NCBI GenBank assembly: GCA_017643165.1
Contig: JAEPNY010000001.1
Coordinates: 186,001-250,000, forward strand
Origin: Psychroserpens sp.
GTDB lineage: Bacteria > Bacteroidota > Bacteroidia > Flavobacteriales > Flavobacteriaceae
Direction: 5' to 3'
Length of the DNA: 64,000 nt
Below are positions 1 to 8,489 of the stretch, one piece after another (the first letter of the stretch is position 1; the number at the start of each line of letters is the position of its first letter). Below the pieces are notes generated by a model. It was not told the origin of the DNA and did not search any database. It saw only the letters and a program-made list of their open reading frames with translations. A program made the position numbers and the translations under genes.

Positions 1-2
1 TC

Positions 3-125
3 AAGCCATTCGGTTTTATTCTGAAACCATTTATCAAAAAAAACTTTAAAAAAATTATTTCGGCTAACATTAATGAACTTAATTTGCTAATCGATTCTGG
101 ATTTGTTTTAGAATCAAAACAATAA
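3..125 (+). CDS. 3' end of an unidentified gene (partial)
   Basis: Frame 3 is open from the window edge to a TAA at 123-125, giving 40 residues that end in LESKQ. The other two forward frames close within the first 50 bases. The piece is lysine-rich and amphipathic. It stops 16 bases before pgk, which is normal spacing for a preceding gene on the same strand. Too little remains to recognise a family. It is probably a real gene tail, but a chance open frame of this length is possible. Confidence 0.5.
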   Translation, partial: KPFGFILKPFIKKNFKKIISANINELNLLIDSGFVLESKQ

Positions 126-141
126 TTTAAACCATTGAAAC

Positions 142-1329
142 ATGAAAACTATAAATGACTTCAACTTTAACAATAAAAAAGCACTTATTAGAGTGGATTT
201 TAATGTCCCGTTGAATGAAAATTTTGAGGTAACGGATGCTACTCGAATCATTTCAGCAAAGTCGACAATAATCAAAATTCTTGAGGATGGTGGAAGCTGC
301 ATTTTAATGTCCCACCTTGGGCGACCAAAAGGTGTGCAAGACGAGTTTTCATTAAGACATATTGTTACGAAGGTTGAAGACATTTTAGGCGTAGAGGTTC
401 GTTTTGTTTCAGATTGTGTAGGTCAAAAGGCAGAAGAAGCGGCAGCAAACTTGAAGCCAGGTGAGATTTTATTGTTGGAAAATTTACGTTTTCATGATGA
501 AGAAAAACAAGGCGACGACACCTTTTCGGAAGCCTTATCGCGATTAGGAGACATATACGTAAACGATGCGTTTGGTACGGCGCATCGCGCGCATGCGTCT
601 ACAACAATCGTAGCAAAATATTTTCCAGAAACAAAGTGCTTCGGACACTTATTAGCTAAAGAAATTGAAAGTATAAAGAAAGTTATGGAGACTGGTGAAA
701 AGCCAGTACTTGCTGTTTTAGGTGGCGCAAAAGTTTCCTCTAAAATTACCATTATTGAAAACATTCTAGATAAGGTTGATCACCTCATAGTTGGTGGAGG
801 AATGACTTTTACTTTTATTAAAGCTCAAGGTGGTCACATTGGAGATTCGATATGCGAAGATGATAAAATGGACCTGGCTAGAGATATTATGAAACTTGCT
901 GAAGAAAAGAACGTTCAAATCCACCTTCCTGTTGATGTGGTTGCTGCGAACGCCTTTAGTAATGATGCTGAACGCCAAATCATGGATGTTAACGAAATAT
1001 CTGAAGGATGGCAAGGTCTCGACGCTGGACCTAAGTCAAAGTCCATATTCCACGATGTCGTTATGATGAGCAAAACCATATTATGGAATGGACCACTGGG
1101 TGTTTTTGAAATGGAGAACTTTGCAAATGGAACAATTGCTCTAGGTAACTCCATCGCTGAAGCCACAGAAAACGGAGCGTTTTCACTTGTTGGAGGAGGA
1201 GATTCTGTCGCTGCGGTTAAGCAATTTGGTTTCGAAAATAAAGTTAGTTATGTAAGTACTGGAGGAGGAGCAATGTTAGAAAGCCTGGAAGGAAAAACGC
1301 TTCCTGGTATTGCTGCAATTCTCAATTAA
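142..1329 (+). CDS. pgk: phosphoglycerate kinase
   Basis: Cytosolic glycolytic enzyme that transfers phosphate between 1,3-bisphosphoglycerate and ADP. The 395-residue length is standard for the bacterial enzyme. Visible motifs are the N-terminal RVDFNVP near residues 17-23, SHLGRPKG near 57-64 (3-phosphoglycerate site), a central [10 protein letters not shown], the nucleotide-binding VGGGDSVAA, and the C-terminal STGGGAMLE. The ATG at 142 puts the usual start just ahead of the first motif. A gap of about 120 bases separates it from the next gene, with no obvious hairpin. Confidence 0.97.
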   Translation: MKTINDFNFNNKKALIRVDFNVPLNENFEVTDATRIISAKSTIIKILEDGGSCILMSHLGRPKGVQDEFSLRHIVTKVEDILGVEVRFVSDCVGQKAEEAAANLKPGEILLLENLRFHDEEKQGDDTFSEALSRLGDIYVNDAFGTAHRAHASTTIVAKYFPETKCFGHLLAKEIESIKKVMETGEKPVLAVLGGAKVSSKITIIENILDKVDHLIVGGGMTFTFIKAQGGHIGDSICEDDKMDLARDIMKLAEEKNVQIHLPVDVVAANAFSNDAERQIMDVNEISEGWQGLDAGPKSKSIFHDVVMMSKTILWNGPLGVFEMENFANGTIALGNSIAEATENGAFSLVGGGDSVAAVKQFGFENKVSYVSTGGGAMLESLEGKTLPGIAAILN

Positions 1330-1451
1330 GCCAAAAAATAGGGATTTAAGGAATCTAAGGACCTTGTTAAATTGTCTTACAATCCTTTCATTTTAGCTGA
1401 AAAAACACGATTTTAGTCCACCTCATCGTTACGATATCAAATAGTCGACCT

Positions 1452-3053
1452 ATGAAACTAATGCTAACATATCTCGTTTTTGTTGCCCTTTTTTGTTCGA
1501 CATTCAGTTTTGCACAAGACTCAATTCCATCTACTTCTCAAACGAAACGGCTCGCTGAATCCGAGTTAATCGCAGGAGAATCTTATGTTGTAGATACGAT
1601 AATTGACGGTAAAACCTATTTTAAGAAAGACCTCAATATAAAACCTGCATTAGATTCGCTTAATTCAAGAACCTTAAGTGATCATGCGCTAGCGTCTGAA
1701 CTAGATGCGAAATGGTTAGAAGAATTATATAGCAATAACTTATTTGATACCATCTATAAATCAGTGTCAGAGCTCACCTATGAACCCGTTGATTATCCTG
1801 AATTATCAACAGACACATTAAAAGCGCGATTAGCTAGACTAAATGCTAGAACACCCTTCAATATTGAATATAATTCATCACTTGAGAGTGTTATAAAATC
1901 CTATCTAAAAAATAGAAAGACCTCTATGGCTAAATTAATGGCCTTAAGTGATTTCTATTTCCCATTATTCGAGGAATCATTGGATAATTATAATATTCCG
2001 CTGGAGGTAAAATATCTAGCCATTGTAGAGTCTGCTCTAAAACCAAGAGCAAAATCTAGGGTTGGTGCAACGGGTTTATGGCAATTCATGTTTGGAACTG
2101 GAAAAGAATATGGATTGAATGTTTCAAGTTATGTGGATGAGCGTAGTGACCCTGTGAAATCAACAGTTGCCGCTAGTAAGTATCTAGCTAAACTTTACAA
2201 AATATTTGGCGATTGGGACTTAGCATTAGCAGCTTATAATTCTGGTCCTGGGAATGTCACAAAGGCCATACGAAGATCTGGTGGTTACGAGAATTATTGG
2301 AATATCAGACCACATCTTCCACGTGAAACCGCAGGTTATTTGCCTGCATTCTTAGCAACGATGTATATTTTTGAATATGCCGAAGAACACGGGTTTCAAA
2401 AACAACGCCCACAACATCACTACATAGAAACGGATACAATTCGAGTAAAACAAATGATTACACTAGACCAAGTTTCTGAGCTTGTAGGTGTGCCTATGGA
2501 GGAACTTCAGTTTTTAAATCCTAGCTATAAATTAGACATCATACCATTTATTAAGGATGAAAACTATACCTTGCGATTACCTCGCGAAGCGGTGGGTAAG
2601 TTCGTTTCAAATGAAAAAGCTATTTACGCTTTTGTTGAGGAAGAATTTAAGAAACGCGAAAAACCACTACCTCAGTTTTTTGAAGCTGATACGAAGATAA
2701 GATATCGTGTAAGATCAGGAGATTATTTGGGTAAAATTGCCAGACGTTACGGAGTTAGAGTAAGCCAGATTAAACGATGGAATGGTTTACGAAGTAATAA
2801 TATTCGTGTTGGTCAAAGGTTAACTATTTATCCGAGAAAGCCTGTTGTTAATACCAAAAGTAGCACGAGTAGTTCAAAGGCAAAAACAGTTGTAAACACT
2901 GAAGGAAAATCGACCTATAAAGTAAAGAAAGGAGATTCTTTATGGAGCATTGCTCAAAAATTTCCTGGAATTTCTGTTCAGAATATTAAAGATTGGAACA
3001 GTATTCGCGGTAACAATTTAAAAATTGGTATGACACTTGTTGTGTCTAAATAA
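1452..3053 (+). CDS. MltD-like lytic transglycosylase with two LysM modules
   Basis: Predicted periplasmic or envelope enzyme that cleaves peptidoglycan glycan strands to 1,6-anhydro products. Residues 1-21 form a signal peptide ending FSFA before QDS. A transglycosylase (SLT) domain follows at about 165-310: the catalytic glutamate is probably E193 in the VES stretch, then GATGLWQF at 205-212 and AYNSGPGNV at 261-269. Two LysM peptidoglycan-binding modules are near 415-460 and 486-533, joined by a serine/lysine-rich linker. This order matches the MltD family. The DUF4837 lipoprotein gene starts 21 bases downstream, so the two are probably co-transcribed. Confidence 0.93.
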   Translation: MKLMLTYLVFVALFCSTFSFAQDSIPSTSQTKRLAESELIAGESYVVDTIIDGKTYFKKDLNIKPALDSLNSRTLSDHALASELDAKWLEELYSNNLFDTIYKSVSELTYEPVDYPELSTDTLKARLARLNARTPFNIEYNSSLESVIKSYLKNRKTSMAKLMALSDFYFPLFEESLDNYNIPLEVKYLAIVESALKPRAKSRVGATGLWQFMFGTGKEYGLNVSSYVDERSDPVKSTVAASKYLAKLYKIFGDWDLALAAYNSGPGNVTKAIRRSGGYENYWNIRPHLPRETAGYLPAFLATMYIFEYAEEHGFQKQRPQHHYIETDTIRVKQMITLDQVSELVGVPMEELQFLNPSYKLDIIPFIKDENYTLRLPREAVGKFVSNEKAIYAFVEEEFKKREKPLPQFFEADTKIRYRVRSGDYLGKIARRYGVRVSQIKRWNGLRSNNIRVGQRLTIYPRKPVVNTKSSTSSSKAKTVVNTEGKSTYKVKKGDSLWSIAQKFPGISVQNIKDWNSIRGNNLKIGMTLVVSK

Positions 3054-3074
3054 AAAATAAATTCAATTAAAAAC

Positions 3075-4046
3075 ATGAAGAACATTTTCAGTATTCTATG
3101 TCTAACCATGATGGTATTTTCTTGCGCAGACAAAGAACAGAAACGTTATGTCCCTAAGTCATCAGGAAATATAAATAATTTAGTCGTTGTAGCCGATAAT
3201 CAGCTCTGGGAAGACAGTGTTGGAGAAGCAATACGCGATATTTTAGCAGCGCCTGTCGAGGGCTTATCAAAAGAAGAACCAATGTTCTCAATGAATCAGA
3301 TGCCTACTTCAGTATTTTCTGGTTTTGCAAAGAAGAATAGACTGGTTCTTAAAATTGAAAAAGGAAAAGATGCTGAAGTTAAAATAGGAAAGGACACCTT
3401 CGCCAGACCTCAAGCCTTAGTTGTTGTTTCGGGACAAACAAATCAAGAGATCATAGATCAATTGAAAGCTAACGCGGTGAAGATTATTGATGTGTTTAAT
3501 AAAGAAGAAATTAAGGAAAAACAACGTCGTATATCTAAATCACTTTTTAAAGATGAACCTATTGAAAACCAATTGGGATTGTCTATGAAGTTCCCAACAG
3601 CTTATAGAATTGCTAAACATGATAATGATTTTTTCTGGCTAAGACGTGATATCGAAACAGGAACTGTTGATATTATGCTATATGAGGTACCGCTATCTTC
3701 AATTAGAGAAAATGACAGTACAGTGTTGGATGTTGTACGTGTTAGAGACTCCGTCGGAAAGATTCATATAGAGGGTCCTATAGAAGGGTCTTACATGGGA
3801 ACCGAAGACGCCTTTACACCATTTATTTCAAAATCAATTATCGATAATAAGCCAGCTTTTGAAACGAAGGGATTGTGGGATGTTAAGAACGCATTTATGT
3901 CCGGGCCATTTATTAATTATGCAATTGAAGATAAGGTGAACAATAGATATATTATTGCCGAAGGATATGTATTTGCGCCATCGGTCACGAAACGAGATTA
4001 TGTTTTTGAATTAGAAGCGATTATAAATTCAATACAGATTAAATAA
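3075..4046 (+). CDS. DUF4837-type lipoprotein
   Basis: The protein has 323 residues, and its N-terminus is a lipoprotein signal with the modified cysteine at position 17 (VFSC). The body alternates charged and aromatic stretches and reads as a soluble exported protein with no further membrane segment. I recognise it as the DUF4837 family, common in Bacteroidota beside pgk/mltD-type genes. Its function is unknown. It lies 21 bases after the transglycosylase and ahead of a strong terminator, so it probably closes that operon. The family name is from memory; the lipoprotein call is read directly. Confidence 0.85.
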   Translation: MKNIFSILCLTMMVFSCADKEQKRYVPKSSGNINNLVVVADNQLWEDSVGEAIRDILAAPVEGLSKEEPMFSMNQMPTSVFSGFAKKNRLVLKIEKGKDAEVKIGKDTFARPQALVVVSGQTNQEIIDQLKANAVKIIDVFNKEEIKEKQRRISKSLFKDEPIENQLGLSMKFPTAYRIAKHDNDFFWLRRDIETGTVDIMLYEVPLSSIRENDSTVLDVVRVRDSVGKIHIEGPIEGSYMGTEDAFTPFISKSIIDNKPAFETKGLWDVKNAFMSGPFINYAIEDKVNNRYIIAEGYVFAPSVTKRDYVFELEAIINSIQIK

Positions 4047-4076
4047 AAAAAGCCATCGAATTTCGATGGCTTTTTT
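4045..4076. terminator. bidirectional intrinsic terminator
   Basis: A 7-bp GC-rich stem (GCCATCG/CGATGGC, 4052-4058 and 4064-4070) with loop AATTT is flanked by an A-run on the left and a T-run on the right. The symmetric A and T tracts let it work in both directions. It sits between the 3' ends of the convergent DUF4837 and tatA genes. Confidence 0.9.
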
Positions 4077-4094
4077 AATTATGTGATGTGTGGT

Positions 4095-4277
4095 TTAATC
4101 TTCTTTTTTTGTCACGTTTTCGTCGTCCTTGCTGGCGTCCTTAAATTCTTTAATTCCACTTCCTAATCCTCTCATTAGTTCTGGGATTTTCTTCCCTCCA
4201 AACAACAGTAATACGATGACTACGATGAGTACTATTTGCCAAACTCCAGGAGCTAAAAATATGCTTGATGCTATCAT
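4095..4277 (-). CDS. tatA: Sec-independent translocase subunit TatA/TatE
   Basis: Small inner-membrane component of the twin-arginine translocase, which exports folded proteins. The 60 residues show the family layout: one N-terminal membrane helix (about 10-26), then [10 protein letters not shown] with the FG-hinge, an amphipathic helix ([13 protein letters not shown]), and a short acidic/lysine tail. The gene stands alone on the minus strand, converging on DUF4837 across a shared terminator. A TAnnTTTG promoter motif lies about 20 bases upstream of its start. TatA, TatE and TatB are hard to separate by sequence; TatA is the best fit. Confidence 0.92.
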   Translation of the reverse strand: MIASSIFLAPGVWQIVLIVVIVLLLFGGKKIPELMRGLGSGIKEFKDASKDDENVTKKED

Positions 4278-4296
4278 AATGTTTACTTTTGAACTG

Positions 4297-4304
4297 CAAA
4301 TTTA
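4297..4304 (-). promoter_or_regulatory. Bacteroidota -7 promoter element for tatA
   Basis: On the minus strand this reads TAAATTTG, an exact match to the TAnnTTTG -7 consensus, 19 bases before the tatA start codon. No well-spaced -33 TTTG was found. Confidence 0.5.
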
Positions 4305-4377
4305 ATAATTAAACTTCAAAATAAGCGTTTAATCACAAACTTTAAGCAGCACGCATAAAACTTGGTCTTATTTTATT

Positions 4378-4385
4378 TAATTTTG
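4378..4385 (+). promoter_or_regulatory. -7 promoter element just upstream of the M23 peptidase gene
   Basis: TAATTTTG matches TAnnTTTG exactly. It ends only 7 bases before the likely ATG at 4393, which would give a nearly leaderless transcript. Chance occurrence in AT-rich DNA is possible. Confidence 0.35.
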
Positions 4386-4392
4386 TTTGACA

Positions 4393-5259
4393 ATGTCGAA
4401 AAAGCAGAAGGAAAAGAAATTTCGTAAAAAGCTACTTCACAAGTATCGTTTAGTTATTCTAAACGAAGACACTTTTGAAGAACGTTTTGCTATTAAACTT
4501 ACACGTTTAAATGTGTTTGTAATTGTTTCTTTGGGCTCAATAATATTGGTAGTTGGGACTATTTTACTCATAGCTTTCACATCTTTACGTGAGTATATTC
4601 CAGGGTATTCATCAACAGCCTTGAAGCGTCAGGCCACCGAACTCAATTACAAAGCCGATTCTCTTCAAGGCGTAATTAATAACAACGAAAAATATTATGC
4701 ATCCATTAAAAAGGTGCTAACAGGTGATGTTCAATCGGTTGAATTCAATCGAGACTCTATTTTTGACGCCTCCTCTATCGATCCGAGCCAATTGGATCTT
4801 AGACCTACAAAAGAGGACTCATTGTTAAGAGCAATAGTTGATGAAGAAGATAAATACAATGTTTTTGAATCCTCAATCTCCTCTTCAAATTTCGTTTTGT
4901 TCCCACCGGTTAATGGAACAATTTCCGAAGGTTATGATATAAAGGAGAAACATTTTGCAGTGGATATAGTAGTACCTAATAATACACCTGTAAAAGCCAC
5001 AGCTGACGGAACGGTGATATTTTCAGAATGGACTGCAGCAACTGGATATGTCGTTATTATTGAACATAGTTACGATCTAATATCTGTATACAAACACAAC
5101 GCGTCATTAACTAAACAGCAAGGTGATCTTGTGAAGTCTGGAGAGGTGATTGCATTAGCTGGTAATACAGGAGAGTTATCAACTGGACCACATCTGCATT
5201 TCGAACTTTGGAACAAAGGTTATCCAGTGAATCCTACAAATTTTATAGACTTTAATTAA
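4393..5259 (+). CDS. M23-family (LytM/DipM-like) murein peptidase
   Basis: Predicted inner-membrane-anchored zinc endopeptidase that cuts peptidoglycan cross-links. The N-terminus is very basic and cytoplasmic, followed by one membrane helix (about residues 40-64), a helical spacer, and a C-terminal LytM domain. Zinc ligands appear intact: H187 and D191 in HFAVD, and H267/H269 in PHLHFELW. The frame also extends to a TTG at 4387 (two extra residues), but the ATG at 4393 is the better start. The stop codon overlaps the next gene's ATG by one base (TAATG), so translation is probably coupled to the GH3-like enzyme. Confidence 0.9.
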   Translation: MSKKQKEKKFRKKLLHKYRLVILNEDTFEERFAIKLTRLNVFVIVSLGSIILVVGTILLIAFTSLREYIPGYSSTALKRQATELNYKADSLQGVINNNEKYYASIKKVLTGDVQSVEFNRDSIFDASSIDPSQLDLRPTKEDSLLRAIVDEEDKYNVFESSISSSNFVLFPPVNGTISEGYDIKEKHFAVDIVVPNNTPVKATADGTVIFSEWTAATGYVVIIEHSYDLISVYKHNASLTKQQGDLVKSGEVIALAGNTGELSTGPHLHFELWNKGYPVNPTNFIDFN

Positions 5260-6761
5260 TGGGATCCATAAAAAGCATACTCGCTAAACTACTAGCAAAA
5301 AAAGTCAAAAAGTCTATTCATAAATGGTCAAGCGCACCTGTAGATACGCAAAGAAAAGTGTTTAATACTCTTATTTCTAAAGCAAAACACACCGCCTTCG
5401 GTAAAGATCATCAGTTTGAAACCATTAAAAATCATGAGGATTTTGTCAAGCATGTTCCGATACGTGATTACGAAGCTCTAAGGACTTATGTGGATCGCGT
5501 TGTGGAAGGAGAAGACGATATTTTATGGCCAGGAAAACCACTATATTTTGCAAAAACTTCAGGGACAACATCTGGGGCAAAATATATTCCCATAACTAAG
5601 ACCAGTATGCCAACTCATATAGAATCCGCTAGAAATGCGATTTTAATGTATATCGCAGAAACTGGCAACAGTGATTTTGTTGATGGTAAAATGATTTTTC
5701 TGCAAGGCAGTCCGATTTTAGAAGAACAAAACGGCGTACAAATGGGTCGACTTTCAGGCATTGTAGCGCATTACGTTCCCAAATATTTACAGAAAAACAG
5801 AATGCCGTCTTGGGAAACCAATTGTATTGAAGATTGGGAAACAAAGGTGAATGCCATTGTTGAAGAAACATTACCTGAAAATATGACAGTGATTTCTGGA
5901 ATACCGTCTTGGGTTCAAATGTATTTTGAGAAGTTAGAAAGTAAAACACAGAAAAAGGTTGGTGAGGTCTTTAAGAACTTTAATCTATTCATTTTTGGAG
6001 GCGTGAATTATGAACCCTATCGTGCAAAATTTGAAAATCTAATAGGGCGAAAAGTTGATAGTATAGAGTTATATCCTGCTAGTGAAGGGTTCTTTGCATT
6101 CCAAGACAAACAAGATCAGAAAGGCATGTTACTTCAACTAAATTCAGGAATTTTTTACGAATTTATAGAAGCGAATACCTTTTTTGATGAACAACCAGAA
6201 CGATTAACTATTGGTGATGTTGAATTAGGCGTAAATTATGTAATGATTATTTCAAGTAGTGCCGGACTTTGGGCTTACAATATTGGTGACACTATTGAAT
6301 TTACGTCCTTAAATCCTTATCGCGTAATTGTTTCGGGTCGTATCAAGCACTTTATTTCTGCATTCGGAGAACATGTCATTGGGAAAGAAGTTGAACAGGC
6401 ACTACAAGAAGCTGCCCATGGATTTACAGTTAGTATATCCGAATTTACCGTTGCTCCCGAGATCAATCCATCATCAGGATTGCCATATCACGAATGGTTT
6501 ATCGAGTTCGATGAAGCACCTGACCAATTAGAGGAATTAGCTGTAAGAATTGAAAGTTCGTTACAAAAGCAAAACACCTATTATTACGATTTAATAGAAG
6601 GAAAGGTGTTGCAACCTCTAAAGATTACACCTGTAAAGAAAAATGGATTTCAAGACTATATGAAATCCATTGGTAAATTAGGAGGTCAAAACAAAATCCC
6701 TAGACTTGCAAATGATCGCAAAATAGCAGATGCTTTATACAGGCAAAAATTAACTAAATAA
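5259..6761 (+). CDS. GH3-family acyl-adenylating enzyme
   Basis: Resembles plant GH3 acyl-acid-amido synthetases, which adenylate a carboxylic acid and conjugate it to an amino acid. The bacterial substrate is unknown. At 500 residues it carries the adenylate-forming motif KTSGTTSG at 99-106, a central FGGVNYEPY stretch, and YPASEGFFAFQ, which corresponds to the family's second ATP motif. No signal peptide or membrane segment is visible, so it should be cytosolic. It overlaps the M23 gene by one base. Homologues are widespread in Bacteroidota, so it is probably a conserved core gene. The fold is confident; the reaction is inferred. Confidence 0.85.
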   Translation: MGSIKSILAKLLAKKVKKSIHKWSSAPVDTQRKVFNTLISKAKHTAFGKDHQFETIKNHEDFVKHVPIRDYEALRTYVDRVVEGEDDILWPGKPLYFAKTSGTTSGAKYIPITKTSMPTHIESARNAILMYIAETGNSDFVDGKMIFLQGSPILEEQNGVQMGRLSGIVAHYVPKYLQKNRMPSWETNCIEDWETKVNAIVEETLPENMTVISGIPSWVQMYFEKLESKTQKKVGEVFKNFNLFIFGGVNYEPYRAKFENLIGRKVDSIELYPASEGFFAFQDKQDQKGMLLQLNSGIFYEFIEANTFFDEQPERLTIGDVELGVNYVMIISSSAGLWAYNIGDTIEFTSLNPYRVIVSGRIKHFISAFGEHVIGKEVEQALQEAAHGFTVSISEFTVAPEINPSSGLPYHEWFIEFDEAPDQLEELAVRIESSLQKQNTYYYDLIEGKVLQPLKITPVKKNGFQDYMKSIGKLGGQNKIPRLANDRKIADALYRQKLTK

Positions 6762-6764
6762 TGC

Positions 6765-6772
6765 TATATTTG
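6765..6772 (+). promoter_or_regulatory. -7 promoter element before the 562-residue conserved gene
   Basis: TATATTTG is an exact TAnnTTTG match, 16 bases ahead of the ATG at 6789. It lies in the short gap after the GH3-like gene, suggesting a separate transcript start. No clear -33 TTTG was seen. Confidence 0.45.
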
Positions 6773-6788
6773 ACGGCAATCAAAACCT

Positions 6789-8477
6789 ATGAAGAATATT
6801 CGACACCACGAAAGAACGAGAGCTCAGGAGAGCTCGAATGCTATTGAAAGGATGTATATAACTATGCGTCATTTATTCAATCGTGGTTTTTATAAACCTA
6901 TGGGAGTTTCAGGTGAGACATTGAGAGAATCTCTATTATCATTAAGACCTGAAATTTATGGCTCTATTGCTGAACAAAAAGCCGAATTAGAAGGGCTTCT
7001 TTATGTAATAGATCGACTTCCAGAAGGCATTGAAGAATGTTCATTTATCAACCTCACTAGTGATGAAGGCTATAGTAGCTCTCATTTTAAACCTATTATT
7101 CCTCCGAAACGACGTCGAAATTGTTATCGTATAGACGATGAGCAAATGAACATTGAAATTACGCGTGGACGCTCAGAGATTTATGATATTTTAACCCACT
7201 TAACATTCCTATTTGTTGAGTCACACAAGATAAGTAAGCGCGTCTTAATAGATGACAATGGCAGTACAATTCGCGATTGGCAGAAATTAGAAAAGGCTGT
7301 ATTAACCAAAACAAAACTCAGCCAGAAAGAACGAGAGATTGCTATTACTCATACAGCCAATATTCTTGGGAGAACATTTCAAGAATTAACAAAGGCGCAT
7401 GCCGAGTTTTCCACAAAGCAAAAACCAGAACGCTTATTACATATCATTTATTGGCTTGGTAAACTTGCAATAGAAGAAGTGATTCATAATAAAAAGCGAA
7501 CGGTAACTTTTAGTCCAGTCTTAAGAGAACGATTAGGACATCATATTCATGGAGAAATTTGGGCAGATAACATCAAGGCAGTTCTACACAAGCATGACTT
7601 ATTAGATCGACCAATACACGTTATTAGTGCTAACATGCATAGTGTAATGAATTCGATTTTTGCGCCATCTGCGTTGAGTAGTTTGGTAGCAAAAAAAGAT
7701 ATTTTTGAAGTTTACGAAGCGATAAGCCAATCAGAAAATGAAAGCTTACGCAATAAAATAACCAAAGCAGCGTTGCAGAAAGGAATGCTCTACATAGAGG
7801 ATACGTCTGGAACGAATATAGATGTTCAGATTTTTGATGTTGAGAAGTTCAATTTCTCAGAAATGGATATTGAAGCCGATGTAGATGCATTATCCTCAAA
7901 CAAACCAGTCATTATCGTCATGGACTATGCTTTCGGCGAACAAGCGTATGAAACCATCGATGAACTCTTAAAACCTATCAAAGTTAAAGGAGAAAAAGTT
8001 CATTTGCATGTTGAATCCATTTCAATAATGGGTAAAGCTGGTATTCTCGAAGGAGGAAAGGGCGATATTATGATTCCTTCAGCGCATATTTTTGAAGGGA
8101 CAGCTGATAACTACCCATTTGATAACGAGCTTTGTAAGTCAGATCTTCAAGGCAGTGGAATATCAGTTTATGAAGGATCAATGGTTACTGTTTTAGGTAC
8201 TTCGCTTCAGAATAAGGATTTACTCAAGTTCTTTTATAATTCCACTTGGGATGTGATAGGACTGGAAATGGAAGGAGCGCATTATCAAAAAGCAATCCAA
8301 GCAGCCTCGAAGGTGCGAGGAAATATCAACTCAGATGTAAAAGTGAGATATGCATATTATGCAAGTGATAATCCACTTGAAACAGGTAGTACGTTAGCTT
8401 CTGGAGGTCTCGGAACATCTGGAGTAAAACCAACATATTTAATAACAAGAAAAATATTAGAACAAATATTTAATTAA
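6789..8477 (+). CDS. conserved Bacteroidota protein, possible C-terminal nucleoside-phosphorylase-like domain
   Basis: The 562-residue protein has no signal peptide or membrane segment. I recall this family as a Bacteroidota protein of unknown function (possibly DUF6909). The N-terminal half is helical and charged, with an RMYITMRHLFNRG stretch near the start. The C-terminal part has features of the purine nucleoside phosphorylase/AMP nucleosidase fold: MGKAGILEGGKGDIMIP around 414-430, then LEMEGAH around 492-498 and YASDNPLE shortly after. These resemble the GDxxIP, EMEGA and SDxP landmarks. It ends 12 bases before the Wzz-like gene and may be transcribed into it. Enzyme activity is not established. 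Confidence 0.75.
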   Translation: MKNIRHHERTRAQESSNAIERMYITMRHLFNRGFYKPMGVSGETLRESLLSLRPEIYGSIAEQKAELEGLLYVIDRLPEGIEECSFINLTSDEGYSSSHFKPIIPPKRRRNCYRIDDEQMNIEITRGRSEIYDILTHLTFLFVESHKISKRVLIDDNGSTIRDWQKLEKAVLTKTKLSQKEREIAITHTANILGRTFQELTKAHAEFSTKQKPERLLHIIYWLGKLAIEEVIHNKKRTVTFSPVLRERLGHHIHGEIWADNIKAVLHKHDLLDRPIHVISANMHSVMNSIFAPSALSSLVAKKDIFEVYEAISQSENESLRNKITKAALQKGMLYIEDTSGTNIDVQIFDVEKFNFSEMDIEADVDALSSNKPVIIVMDYAFGEQAYETIDELLKPIKVKGEKVHLHVESISIMGKAGILEGGKGDIMIPSAHIFEGTADNYPFDNELCKSDLQGSGISVYEGSMVTVLGTSLQNKDLLKFFYNSTWDVIGLEMEGAHYQKAIQAASKVRGNINSDVKVRYAYYASDNPLETGSTLASGGLGTSGVKPTYLITRKILEQIFN

Positions 8478-8489
8478 TGATAAGTAATT

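Noticed and set aside
114-383. Minus-strand open frame opposite the start of pgk
   Set aside because: Shadow of pgk; no recognisable features, and pgk is certain on the plus strand.
1330-1451. Terminator or promoter after pgk
   Set aside because: No hairpin with a T-run and no TAnnTTTG match was found in this 122-base gap.
5629-5949. 106-residue minus-strand frame inside the GH3-like gene
   Set aside because: Shadow frame with no recognised motif.
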